In this document: in pieces, positions 16,158 through 24,599 of the stretch
How positions within the stretch are numbered: the first letter of the stretch is position 1
Layout: each line of letters begins with the position of its first letter
Source of the DNA: Methanobacterium sp. UBA176
GTDB lineage: Archaea; Methanobacteriota; Methanobacteria; Methanobacteriales; Methanobacteriaceae
Assembly (NCBI GenBank): GCA_002505765.1
Contig: DAVZ01000023.1
Span: 1-30,974 of the forward strand
Length of the DNA: 30,974 nucleotides
Reading direction: 5' to 3'
The notes under the pieces: model-generated
What the model saw: only the letters and a program-made list of their open reading frames with translations
Told to the model about the DNA's origin: nothing
The model's database searches: none
Program-made: the position numbers and the translations under genes

Positions 16158-19100
16158 TTATAAAAACACATCCAATGAGCTCTGTTTAGATTTATCACTT
16201 TCAAATAAGGAATTTATACCTGATTCAATTAGTTCAATCCTCTGAACAAGATAATTGTCAATAGAGTATCTTTTAGCAAGTTCTTTTGAAATTTCAAGAT
16301 ATTTGACAACAGAACCCTTAGAAATGCTGAGTATCAGATTACCGCCGCAGACACATTCTCCACTAAGCGGTATTCTTCTATACTTTTTATTACATTTTGT
16401 ACATCTAACTTTCTGTCTGGAAAATGCTCTAACATTACCTGCAATATCTGGCAGGAAGTGAGACGTTAAAACACCCTCCACAACCCCTTTCTGGTCAACT
16501 GCCCTGATTTTTTCAGCAAGTTTAACCTGTTCTTCCACTTTTTCCTTCATGGTAGGAAGCATTTTGTAAAGACACATTTTTGGACCGTTATGAATGCTTG
16601 AAGTATCATGAGAAAACATCAAGCCCTGGTACTGGTCTTCTGTGCCCAGTCTTTTAGCCACATTATCAATCAGATGAAGTACTTCAGAGGGTTTGGCAAA
16701 CTGGAGCGTTTTTTCGTATAGTTCCAGCGGTAAACTGGATATAGCATCGATATTGTGTGATTCATCATCAATCTCTTCAGGATCTATCCTTGATGATAAA
16801 ACAAGGGGAGCGTCCATCCTCCCCCCCCTTGAACTTGGAAGATATATCTTTGAAAAGTTAAGTAGAGCGTCCAGTAAGAGCATTACAGAATCCTCATCGC
16901 TGTCACAGTTTCTCCTTTTTGCAGAATGGAAATATGGATGTGCATAGCATGCTGAGGCTCTTGTAAAGCCAACAATCCTTCCTAAAACCCCTGCAGATGT
17001 GTGCGGAGCAAGACCAACAACCAGATGTCCTAAAAGTTCTTTTTTTTCTTTGATATTGTAGAACCTATCTTCCTCATAGAAGTTTTCAAGAAGATCATCC
17101 ACGAATTTTGAAACCCTGATAAGGTATTCTGCACAGTTTTCAGAGATTATAATGTCTTGAATTTTAATTTCAACAATCTGATCCTCATCTTCAATCTTTT
17201 TTCCGTTAATATCATATTTATAACCCATTTCAACCAGTTTAGATGGGCTCACCCCAACTTCCCCAGGCATAAAATGAGTAATAGGCAAATTAGTGGAATC
17301 ATGCCTTATAGTAGCATCTTTAAAGGTAAAAACATCGTTTTTAGCCCTTAATATTCCTTTTTCAAGAGGTTCAGGAAATTTTTGTTCGGAAATCATTCCT
17401 ATAACCCCTTTGACTTCATCTAATTTCCTGACTCCCACATTTTCATAAGCCTTTTTGAGTAGACTTGCTAAATTAATTTTTTTCTTTCCAGCACCAGTTG
17501 GTACAGTCCTTGCCCCACATACAGGACATTTAGCCTGGAATGAACCTATTCCACATTCGTTGCATTTGCATCTTGAAATTTCAACGTAAATATTTCCCTT
17601 TTTAGATGCATCCACGATATTACGCCTGCTTCCTCCATTTGTACCAATAGGAAACAGTGCATGTGGAGCGGGTTTCATCTTCCTTTCTTTTGTTTTCTCT
17701 GGTCTTCCAACCCTTGTACCAATGTAAGTTGGAGCTTTATTCATAATCTGAACAGGAGAAACCTTATTAAGAGCTTCAAGGATATCATAGCCATTTGAAT
17801 TATCTAATGGCTTCACAAGGGTATTGAGCAGAGTATAAGTGTGTTTTTCTTCAATTATTATTTTATTATTTTGAACGCTGTGCGGTACACCTAGAACCTC
17901 TAAAATCCTTTTTGAAGGCTCTATATCAAGCTTTAACCCATCTGAATCACTTGAAATATCATAATTTTTATATAACCAGTCTCTTAGTTCATTTAAATCT
18001 TCAATTGAAACATCCTGGTAAAAGTAGGTATATTCAGGATGTAATGGCACATCATAATCTTTTGAAATTTTAAATGCATCTAAAGGGCTTATATATTCAT
18101 ATAGATTTAAATCAGGTTTATTTGATTTGTATGCTTTAGAATCCTGGACTTTTTTAATCCACCATTCCTCACACCATGCCCCAGGTAACAGAGCATGGTT
18201 ATTTCTTAAAAATTCCCCGAATGCAACCAGTATATCCCCTAAAAATATTATTTCAGTTACATCTTTTTTAATTTCTCTGGCCTGTTTTATTGATTCCACC
18301 TTAATTATGCTTCCATTCCTTAATTTAACAATTGGACCATCAATGCTATCGCATGGAACAACACACATTCCTTTACCAGGCCTTTCAATTTTCATCTGAG
18401 TTCCAGCAGCCAGAAATTCCACAATTTCCATGGTTAAAGGGCTGATTCCCATTGCAGCCAGTCCTGAATTTCTAGATCGTCCATATCTTAATCTAAATCC
18501 GCCTTTTGCCTGTGGATAAGACAGTACTGGCCTTCCACCAATGATATCTCTCATGTATTTATCATCAACCTTTTTGGTTTCACCTTCTTTATCTTCTGTG
18601 CTGCTGCTACCCTTTGAAAATTTATCCAGCCATTCCCAACCTTCCATTTCCAATAGTTTGGCATATTTTAAGATTTTAGGTGCTTTCTGGATCACTCCTT
18701 CAACCATTGCAAGAAGAGCCCCTCCCCTTATATTGTTGGTTTCCACTCTTTCTAAATCACGATGGGAAACTTCTATCTGGTCTGTAGGCTCACCAGTTAC
18801 TTCTACAGGGATATTTTTTGCTGCAAGTCTTACTTCATCAGGTGAAGGTGAATACTGTAGATTTGTAACTTCAGATTCGTAAAGCTCCACCTCTTCAACG
18901 TATCTTTCAATTTCCCTTTCTGTGGACTTGTAAACGTCAATTTCTAGAGCATATCTAATATAATCCCCAATAAGTACTGCTAAAGCTGCTGCTGTTCCAC
19001 CTGCACTTCTTATAGGCCCTGCAAAGTAAACTGCAAGATAAAATGTTTTATCAAAATTCTGCTTTATTTTGATCTTTGCAATACCTTCAAGGGGTGCTGC

Positions 19101-19448
19101 AACAACTCCTTCGGTTAAAATAGCAAGGGCAGTTCGTGTTGCCTGGTCAGATTTCCTCTCTTTGACATCTATGCTATCCTCTTTCCCCTCTTCGTCCTGC
19201 TTTAATACAATTTCCCTGGCAATTTTAAAGGCAACTTCTTCCCTGGTGTATTCGTCTTCTAATTCTTTAATCCTCTTTGCAATTCCTGGAGGTCCGACCA
19301 ATCCTTCTACTCTCTCTGATAAGTCCTTTGCAAGGGGTATCTCGGGCTCTAATTCTACATCATATCCTTTGAGCCTTGCATTTTTTGCTACATCATAAAC
19401 TTTATGCGTTTCTTCCTCCAAAGTTTCGAAATACCCCATTCTATTCAC
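16158..19448 (-). CDS. polC: DNA polymerase D large subunit (DP2)
   Basis: A 1096-residue catalytic subunit of the archaeal replicative D-family polymerase. Recognisable blocks are FAGPIRSAGGTAAALAVLI (about 142-160), SRNSGLAAMGISPL, a first zinc module CKCNECG...CPVCG near 625-645, and a second CTKC...CVCGG near 1012-1032. The catalytic acidic loop is RRNCDSDEDSVMLLLDA, with D849 and D851. The last residues, QSSLDVFL, form a PIP-box for binding the PCNA clamp. No intein is present, although this gene is a known intein site in some archaea. The small subunit DP1 (polB) is not in the window. A G8 run inside the SRGGRMDA coding region is notable but does not break the frame. Confidence 0.96.
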   Translation of the reverse strand: MNRMGYFETLEEETHKVYDVAKNARLKGYDVELEPEIPLAKDLSERVEGLVGPPGIAKRIKELEDEYTREEVAFKIAREIVLKQDEEGKEDSIDVKERKSDQATRTALAILTEGVVAAPLEGIAKIKIKQNFDKTFYLAVYFAGPIRSAGGTAAALAVLIGDYIRYALEIDVYKSTEREIERYVEEVELYESEVTNLQYSPSPDEVRLAAKNIPVEVTGEPTDQIEVSHRDLERVETNNIRGGALLAMVEGVIQKAPKILKYAKLLEMEGWEWLDKFSKGSSSTEDKEGETKKVDDKYMRDIIGGRPVLSYPQAKGGFRLRYGRSRNSGLAAMGISPLTMEIVEFLAAGTQMKIERPGKGMCVVPCDSIDGPIVKLRNGSIIKVESIKQAREIKKDVTEIIFLGDILVAFGEFLRNNHALLPGAWCEEWWIKKVQDSKAYKSNKPDLNLYEYISPLDAFKISKDYDVPLHPEYTYFYQDVSIEDLNELRDWLYKNYDISSDSDGLKLDIEPSKRILEVLGVPHSVQNNKIIIEEKHTYTLLNTLVKPLDNSNGYDILEALNKVSPVQIMNKAPTYIGTRVGRPEKTKERKMKPAPHALFPIGTNGGSRRNIVDASKKGNIYVEISRCKCNECGIGSFQAKCPVCGARTVPTGAGKKKINLASLLKKAYENVGVRKLDEVKGVIGMISEQKFPEPLEKGILRAKNDVFTFKDATIRHDSTNLPITHFMPGEVGVSPSKLVEMGYKYDINGKKIEDEDQIVEIKIQDIIISENCAEYLIRVSKFVDDLLENFYEEDRFYNIKEKKELLGHLVVGLAPHTSAGVLGRIVGFTRASACYAHPYFHSAKRRNCDSDEDSVMLLLDALLNFSKIYLPSSRGGRMDAPLVLSSRIDPEEIDDESHNIDAISSLPLELYEKTLQFAKPSEVLHLIDNVAKRLGTEDQYQGLMFSHDTSSIHNGPKMCLYKMLPTMKEKVEEQVKLAEKIRAVDQKGVVEGVLTSHFLPDIAGNVRAFSRQKVRCTKCNKKYRRIPLSGECVCGGNLILSISKGSVVKYLEISKELAKRYSIDNYLVQRIELIESGINSLFESDKSKQSSLDVFL

Positions 19449-19832
19449 TTACCCTCTAAAGAATTATTTTATTTAAAAAATGTGGCCCATCACTTGATGG
19501 TATTTAATTGATTAAGATCAGGTTCGTTAAACATTAAAAAGCAAAAATCCGATCCTATTCCTTAATATTGGCTAAATTAGATTATAAAGTTTACTGTAAG
19601 GCCCTATAAATTCCTAAATAGTGTAAAAATCTTTATTAGTAAGAATAGAATTAAATCTTTAATATAGCTCTAAATGCAAACATAACTACTTTAAGATATT
19701 TATAATCATTTTAAATTCATTATATATTATTTACATGTATTTATTCTTCTATTAATGTTTTTAAACGTAAAATATAAAAAGATAATCTTCATTCAATTAA
19801 AGAATTAACATATTAAATACCCAGAGGTAAAT

Positions 19833-20133
19833 ATGCAAAAAGGGAATCAATGTCAGATGGTTGAAAAATATCTTGAGAAATGTATGGAAACTAAAATTCT
19901 AAAAGAATTATTATAACAGGTTATGCAGATATTGATAAGCAAATGCAAATTTTTAGAACTGCACAGAAGGTATCTGAAAGAAAAATTCTCAAAAAGTTAT
20001 AATTGATATAGGCATTTTTCTGTGCTGTTGTAAATGTTTTTCCAGTAAAACGGATTGCGGCGAGTTCGAGATCATGCATTTAGCGAATATCTCTAACGTT
20101 ACAAAGGGTATTCCATTAAAACAAGGATTTTAA
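19833..20133 (+). pseudogene. Decayed small ORF with frameshifts
   Basis: Three coding-like pieces lie in successive plus-strand frames. The first, MQKGNQCQMVEKYLEKCMET onward, runs to a TAA at 19914-19916 and follows an AGAGGTAA Shine-Dalgarno-like site. The next piece is TGYADIDKQMQIFRTAQKVS. The third is SQKVIIDIGIFLCCCKCF, ending at TAA 20131-20133 after NISNVTKGIPLKQGF. Read together with frame changes they look like one degraded gene for a Cys-rich protein. The family is not recognised and part of this could be coincidence. Confidence 0.35.
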
Positions 20134-20254
20134 ATAAAAATAGTGACTTAATGCTTGAGAAGTAAAAAGGTTTTTATATTTCATCATTTAATAAAATGAA
20201 AAACAAAAATACTTAAAAATCATTTGAAAAGAATTATATACCCTGAAAATTGCA

Positions 20255-20350
20255 GTTCAGCAAGATATATATAACCTTTAAATCGAGTAATGTGAACATT
20301 TCAACAGCAACAGATTTAGGTTCAGCAAGATATTAATATAACCTTTAAAT
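20255..20350. repeat. Imperfect AT-rich direct repeat upstream of secG
   Basis: Two copies of a roughly 30-base sequence, at 20255-20283 and 20320-20350. Both start GTTCAGCAAGATAT and end ATATAACCTTTAAAT; the second has two extra bases in the centre. Starts are 65 bases apart. On the minus strand each reads TTTAAAGGTTATATA, resembling a BRE/TATA element facing polC. Confidence 0.7.
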
Positions 20351-20421
20351 GATCATAAAACAATATAATAAATTGTTGAAATTAATAGTTCGTTACTTTA
20401 ACTTAATTAATGGTGACTATT

Positions 20422-20583
20422 ATGGCAAAAAGAGATAAAAAGGTGCTTCCACCAAGTGGAGCTGGTCTTGTAAGATATTTTGAAGAAGAAACAAAAGGGC
20501 CAAAGTTAAGCCCGGAACAGGTTGTAATTATGACTGTGATTCTGGCTGTGGCCTGTTTAGCGCTACAATTTACACAAACATAA
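20422..20583 (+). CDS. secG: Preprotein translocase subunit Sec61-beta
   Basis: A 53-residue protein, the archaeal Sec61-beta (called SecG in archaea) of the SecYEG-like translocon. The N-terminal cytoplasmic part reads MAKRDKKVLPPSGAGLVRYF, the hallmark of the family (basic start, then PPSGAGLVRYF). A single C-terminal transmembrane helix covers about residues 33-50 (VVIMTVILAVACLALQF). Length is normal. The ATG at 20422 is preceded by GGTGACT; an ATG overlapping that site is upstream but would not begin with the conserved sequence. It lies 37 bases before purB, so the two may be cotranscribed. Confidence 0.93.
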   Translation: MAKRDKKVLPPSGAGLVRYFEEETKGPKLSPEQVVIMTVILAVACLALQFTQT

Positions 20584-20620
20584 CTTAGCGCTTAATACTT
20601 ATTTTAAAGGAGATTAATCA

Positions 20621-21970
20621 TTGGCTATTCACCCTATTGAGTTTAGATACGGCACCCCTGAAATGCGCAGCATCTGGGAGTTGGAAAATAAACTCCAAAG
20701 AATGCTTGACGTTGAAGCAGCCCTTGCAGAGGCAGAAGCCGAACTTAATTTAATTCCAAAGGAAGCTGCAGTAGAAATAAAGAACAAGGCAAGTACAAAA
20801 TACGTTACAGTTGAAAGAGTGGCTGAAATTGAAAGGCAAACCAATCACGACATTGCATCAATAGTTAAAGCTCTTGCAGAGGTCTGTAACGGCGATGCTG
20901 GTGAATATGTACATTTTGGAGCCACTTCAAACGATATAATTGATACCTCTCAGTCCCTTCTTTTCAGGGAATCAATTGCAATTTTAAGAAATAAAATGGT
21001 TAATTTAACTAAAATCCTTCTTAAACTTGCTGATGAACATAAAAATACTGTAGCCATCGGTAGGACCCACGGACAGCATGCTTTACCAATAACATATGGT
21101 ATGAAGTTTGCTTTATGGGCTGATGAGGTTCACAGGCAAATTGAAAGGCTTGATGCTTGCAAAAACAGGCTATGTGTGGGTATGATGACAGGTGCAGTTG
21201 GTACAATTGCAGCACTGGGTGAAGAAGGTCTGGAGGTTCACAAAAAAGTTTCCAGAATACTTGGACTCCAGTCGGTTTTAATTTCAAATCAGGTTGTACA
21301 GAGGGATAATCACGCTGAATTCATTATGGATCTTGCAAATACAGCAAGTACCCTGGATAAAATAGGTTTAGAGATTAGAAATCTTCAAAGAACAGAAATC
21401 AATGAAATAGGGGAAAAATTTGACCCCGAAAAGCAGGTGGGGAGCAGTACCATGCCACATAAGATGAATCCAATAACTGCAGAGCGGATATGTGGAATAT
21501 CAAGAGTTGTTCGAGCTTATGTTACTCCTGCACTTGAAAATAATCCTCTATGGCATGAAAGAGACCTTACCAATTCATCCTGTGAACGCATAATACTGCC
21601 TGAAGCGTGTATCTTAATGGACTATATACTGACCCTTACCATCAAACTACTTAAAAATCTAACTTTCTACCCCGAAAACATTGAAAAAAATCTCAATGTC
21701 ACCAACGGCCTTATAATGGCAGAAAGATTCATGGCCGAACTTACAAGAAAAGGCATGGGAAGACAGACTGCCTATGCAATTTCTAGAGAATGTTCAATTG
21801 AAGCCAATGAGAAAAATACAGGTCTTTTAGATGTAGTTTTATCAAAAGATGAAATAAAACAGTATCTTTCAGAAGAAGAAATCAGGGAAATAATGGACCC
21901 CCATACTTACATTGGATCTTCTGTTTCTATAGTAAATAATGTGCTTGAAGAATCCAAAAAATGGTTTTAA
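20621..21970 (+). CDS. purB: Adenylosuccinate lyase
   Basis: A 449-residue fumarase/aspartase-superfamily lyase that acts twice in purine synthesis: it releases fumarate from SAICAR and from adenylosuccinate. Diagnostic pieces are YVHFGATSNDIIDTSQ (about 92-107), GRTHGQHALPITYG (about 147-160) and the flexible catalytic signature SSTMPHKMNP (about 275-284). Length is typical. The start is TTG at 20621, supported by AAAGGAGATT just upstream and by the conserved beginning HPIEFRYGTPEMRSIWE. It follows secG closely and ends before the long region of membrane-protein genes. Nothing is unusual in its motifs. Confidence 0.95.
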   Translation: MAIHPIEFRYGTPEMRSIWELENKLQRMLDVEAALAEAEAELNLIPKEAAVEIKNKASTKYVTVERVAEIERQTNHDIASIVKALAEVCNGDAGEYVHFGATSNDIIDTSQSLLFRESIAILRNKMVNLTKILLKLADEHKNTVAIGRTHGQHALPITYGMKFALWADEVHRQIERLDACKNRLCVGMMTGAVGTIAALGEEGLEVHKKVSRILGLQSVLISNQVVQRDNHAEFIMDLANTASTLDKIGLEIRNLQRTEINEIGEKFDPEKQVGSSTMPHKMNPITAERICGISRVVRAYVTPALENNPLWHERDLTNSSCERIILPEACILMDYILTLTIKLLKNLTFYPENIEKNLNVTNGLIMAERFMAELTRKGMGRQTAYAISRECSIEANEKNTGLLDVVLSKDEIKQYLSEEEIREIMDPHTYIGSSVSIVNNVLEESKKWF

Positions 21971-22156
21971 ATTTATTTTATTCTAATAAACCCCCCTTTT
22001 ATGATATACAAATCCTTATTTTTAATATTCCATTTACAGGGCATTGAATTGATTTATTTTACAAAATATGCTATTTACTATTTTTAAATATAAAAAATTT
22101 ATATTATTCAGGTCTAAGTAGAATTAAGGTTAATAAAATCTTTTGGAGGCGAAAAA

Positions 22157-22519
22157 ATGGTATAAATAAAGAAAATATATTTCTTCCTTAGTACTGTTTG
22201 CATTATTACAGGGACAGTATTTTTGTTCTGAAGTTTATACTGGACTCCAATTATTGTCATAGTGGGCCGATATAACGCTAAAGACATATTCACAAAAACA
22301 GATGACTGGACTCCAATTATTGTCATAGTGGGCCTGTCCTCCCTGATATTCTTCAAAATTCCATGATATGGGTTTTTCTATCGAAACATGCCTATTTATA
22401 GCAGTATTATTGATTTGTAATAAGATTACTCGCTTTTGTTATGGTTTTATAGTATACGCAGTATAGCCATAATCTACAATTTACTGGCCCCTAAATTGGA
22501 GGAACAAATTAGAATTTAA
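22157..22519 (+). pseudogene. Decayed member of the YNxLAP membrane-protein cassette
   Basis: A GGAGG site at 22145-22149 precedes an ATG at 22157. A single frame then runs 121 codons to TAA at 22517-22519, interrupted by five stops: TAA at codon 3, two TGA and a TAA-TAA pair. Despite the stops the translation has hydrophobic segments (TPIIVIVG twice) and ends IAIIYNLLAPKLEEQIRI. That end matches the YNxLAPRIGGIKLELE ending of the two intact proteins downstream. Span and position fit a dead first member of the cassette. A frameshift near 22430 may also exist, since the adjacent frame reads VIRLLAFVMVL there. A minus-strand ORF over the same bases is a shadow. Confidence 0.6.
22239..22334 (+). 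repeat. Perfect 30-bp direct repeat, 36-base spacer
   Basis: A 30-base sequence beginning ACTGGACTCC and ending CATAGTGGGCC occurs perfectly at 22239-22268 and 22305-22334. Repeat starts are 66 bases apart, which is 22 codons, so both copies encode WTPIIVIVG in the same frame of the decayed membrane gene. Only two copies are present. Confidence 0.85.
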
Positions 22520-22716
22520 ATGAAACTCAGTTCAATCCTTAACCTTTATTTTTTTTACCTTTTTTAAATTTTAGACCATTTTTAATCTTTTTCACTTTTC
22601 TAAATTACCTTTTGGATAGATTATTTAGATAAATACCAATAATTTGGGTTTTAAAAAGAAAAATATATTAATAATAATTCCCAATTATTATACATTAAAT
22701 TAAAGGAGGTGAAATA

Positions 22717-23592
22717 ATGGCAAACGTCGTGGAGATTAAATCTGCAAAAATAGTTCCTTTTACACTGATGTCATCTTCTATTTCAGCAATCTTGGCTTTT
22801 ATTTATGGAATAATAATGGCTATTATACTTGGAATTACTGTAGCATTTCTTCCTGCACCGCTGGGCGGTTTATTAGCTGGATTGGGTGTAGCCCTGGTAA
22901 TCGCTTACCCCATATTAACATTCTTGGTCGGCCTCTCTGTGATATTCCTTAGTGTACTGCTTTATAATCTATTAGTTCCTAGAGTTGGCGGTATAAAATT
23001 GGCTATGGAAGAGAATAGTGTTGCAGCCATACCAATTGTACCATTTGCACTTATTCTGTCAATTATTGGAGCAATATGGGCATTTATAATAGGATTAATA
23101 TTAGCAACAGCTATAGCACCAATAACAGGACTAATCGGTACAGCATTACCTTTAATCGGCAATGCAACAAATACTACTATTACTGGCTCAATGTTTGGAG
23201 CTGGAACAGCATTTTTATATCTGTTCCTGATCATTGGACTACCAATTATAGCGTTTATATTCGGATTCATTTACAACGCATTATTTGCAATATTCTACAA
23301 TTACATAGCAGTTAGAGCAGCCAAAATCCAGCTAAACTTCGCAGTAGTTACAGGAGCTTGGAATGACCTAACATCCATACCAATAATACCTGCATCCCTT
23401 GCTTTAGCTATAGTTTCAGCGATATTTGGATTAATCCAGGGTATTCTCAACCTGGGATCCGCTGGAGTCGGTGGATTAATAGGAAATATTGTTGGCGGTT
23501 TCACAGGAACATTCATTGTAGTTGCAATAGGAACATGGCTTTACAACTTCCTGGCACCAAGAATAGGTGCTGTTAAACTGGAACTTGAATAG
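22717..23592 (+). CDS. Membrane protein of three diverged YNxLAP units
   Basis: A very hydrophobic 291-residue protein of no family I can name, built from three diverged copies of one unit: about residues 8-98, 101-209 and 217-291. Each unit opens with a P-x-x-L pattern leading to a helix ending in a Gly (VPFTLMSSSISAILAFIYG, VPFALILSIIGAIWAFIIG, IPASLALAIVSAIFGLIQG). Each closes with Tyr-Asn and a short polar tail (LLYNLLVPRVGGIKL, IFYNYIAVRAAKIQL, WLYNFLAPRIGAVKLELE). The ending recalls the actinobacterial DUF3566 membrane domain, but that is only a resemblance. About two or three membrane helices per unit are expected. A strong GGAGGTGA site precedes the ATG. It is the first intact gene of the cassette. 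Confidence 0.8.
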   Translation: MANVVEIKSAKIVPFTLMSSSISAILAFIYGIIMAIILGITVAFLPAPLGGLLAGLGVALVIAYPILTFLVGLSVIFLSVLLYNLLVPRVGGIKLAMEENSVAAIPIVPFALILSIIGAIWAFIIGLILATAIAPITGLIGTALPLIGNATNTTITGSMFGAGTAFLYLFLIIGLPIIAFIFGFIYNALFAIFYNYIAVRAAKIQLNFAVVTGAWNDLTSIPIIPASLALAIVSAIFGLIQGILNLGSAGVGGLIGNIVGGFTGTFIVVAIGTWLYNFLAPRIGAVKLELE

Positions 23593-23602
23593 AACCAAAA
23601 AA

Positions 23603-23622
23603 TTTTTTTCTTTTCTCTTTTT
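23603..23622 (+). terminator. T-rich terminator-like tract
   Basis: A run of seven T followed by C-interrupted T tracts starts about ten bases after the stop of the three-unit membrane protein. This is a typical archaeal oligo-U termination sequence. If it works, the next gene would be transcribed from its own promoter. Confidence 0.45.
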
Positions 23623-23785
23623 AAAGTTTTAAAAATAATAAAATTATTTTTTAGACCTCATTAGACACGATTTTTATTGTGGGTTGGAATTCTGGATTTT
23701 GAAAATAAAAGGCAAAAACTTAATTATTCATTCGATCATAATAATAATATAATATTAATTTGTATTAACAAGGAGGTGAATTTAA

Positions 23786-24148
23786 ATGGAAGAAGTTAAA
23801 GAAGCGAAATCTATGATTAAAACTGTAAGATCTTTGCCTGTATTCGATATTTCCTTAATAGTGTCAGTGATAGCTTTGATTTTAGCATTTATAGCTGGGA
23901 TTTTATGGTTCATTATTGGATGGTCAGCAATTTACACAATCAGTACCTATATTATCAGCTTAGAACCTCAAACTGCTGATGTAGTAAATTCAATAGCCGC
24001 TTCAATTACAGGCATGGGAGCCCTATATTTAATCATAGTTTGGCCTATTATGACATTCATAGCTACCTTTATAGCAACTGCTATAGCAGTCCTATTATAC
24101 AACTACCTAGCACCAAGAATAGGCGGAATTAAATTAGAACTCGAATAA
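23786..24148 (+). CDS. Single-unit YNxLAP membrane protein
   Basis: A 120-residue membrane protein equivalent to one unit of the protein encoded at 22717. A charged start (MEEVKEAKSMIKTVRSLP) leads into helix 1 (about 21-48), then a short extracytoplasmic-looking loop (SLEPQTADVVNSI), helix 2 (about 73-104) and the family ending LLYNYLAPRIGGIKLELE, nearly identical to the end of the larger protein. AAGGAGGTGA precedes the ATG. It lies 193 bases after the three-unit gene and 43 bases before the 51-residue peptide gene. The function is unknown; shared tails suggest the two proteins have similar topology and could assemble together. Confidence 0.8.
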   Translation: MEEVKEAKSMIKTVRSLPVFDISLIVSVIALILAFIAGILWFIIGWSAIYTISTYIISLEPQTADVVNSIAASITGMGALYLIIVWPIMTFIATFIATAIAVLLYNYLAPRIGGIKLELE

Positions 24149-24191
24149 AAAAAACCTATTATTTCTTTTTCAATGTAAAGGAGGTGAAATT

Positions 24192-24347
24192 ATGGCACAA
24201 ACACAACAACTTAGCGGTGGAGCAATGATAGGATGGGCTATCATTCTTGCAATCATTCTATTGTTCATACCAGGCTTAATAATCTGGTTCGCTTGGATAT
24301 CAGTATTTGTACTGCTCTTTGGAGGTATTGCTGCCTTGATAACATGA
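24192..24347 (+). CDS. Small membrane peptide (51 aa)
   Basis: A 51-residue ORF with a strong AAAGGAGGTGA ribosome site. It starts MAQTQQLSGGAMIGWAIILA and continues as nearly unbroken hydrophobic sequence with a central PG (IPGLIIWFAW), giving two short transmembrane helices in a hairpin, and ends GGIAALIT. It does not carry the YNxLAP ending. The same type of strong Shine-Dalgarno site as the two genes before it and the 43-base gap suggest one operon with the single-unit protein. No family recognised. Confidence 0.7.
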   Translation: MAQTQQLSGGAMIGWAIILAIILLFIPGLIIWFAWISVFVLLFGGIAALIT

Positions 24348-24599
24348 TAATTCCAACCTAAATTATCAAATCAATTACACTTTATTCAAAAACTATTATT
24401 TATTTTTTTAAACCCTGTTAAAGTTTATTTTTTGTGATCTATCGATATTTTAAGGCAAATTTATTTAAATCTAATGCATATGCCTTATTGAATTTATTAT
24501 GCCCTTACCACATGAACGTATAAACTTAAATTATAATTAAATTAATATAAAACTGAATAAAATTAGAAACAAACTTCTTCAATCAATTAAAGTGATCTA

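Larger units (their letters stand above)
19449..20421. other. Long AT-rich region between polC and secG
   Basis: A 973-base divergent region. It contains the likely polC promoter on the minus strand (not pinned down), a decayed ORF (19833-20133), two AT-rich direct repeats (20255-20350) and an inverted repeat AACAAT-N7-ATTGTT at 20359-20377. Shortly before secG there is a GGTGACT Shine-Dalgarno site. 19449-19800 shows nothing else recognisable. Confidence 0.45.

Noticed and set aside
18541..18882. 113-residue plus-strand ORF inside polC, and similar antisense ORFs in nrdD and polC
   Set aside because: They lie opposite well-conserved coding sequence, have no recognisable motifs or ribosome sites, and follow the codon pattern of the sense gene.
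13607..19448. Inteins in nrdD or polC
   Set aside because: Both genes are known intein hosts in archaea, but the conserved catalytic motifs here are uninterrupted and lengths are those of intein-free proteins.
20050..20085. tRNA-like T-loop (GAGTTCGAGATC)
   Set aside because: The flanking bases do not form a five-base T stem, and no D or anticodon arm lies upstream.
22239..22334. CRISPR mini-array
   Set aside because: Only two repeats, no cas genes in the window, no match to the usual methanobacterial repeat style, and the copies are in frame within a decayed membrane gene.
22114..22356. 80-residue minus-strand ORF with a repeated RPTMTIIGVQ
   Set aside because: The repetition comes from the 30-bp DNA repeat. 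The plus-strand frame has a ribosome site and the YNxLAP ending shared with neighbours, so the minus ORF is a shadow.
22962..23516. Minus-strand ORFs within the three-unit membrane protein gene
   Set aside because: The plus-strand gene has a strong ribosome site and internal protein repeats; the opposite frames are Pro/Asn-rich shadows.
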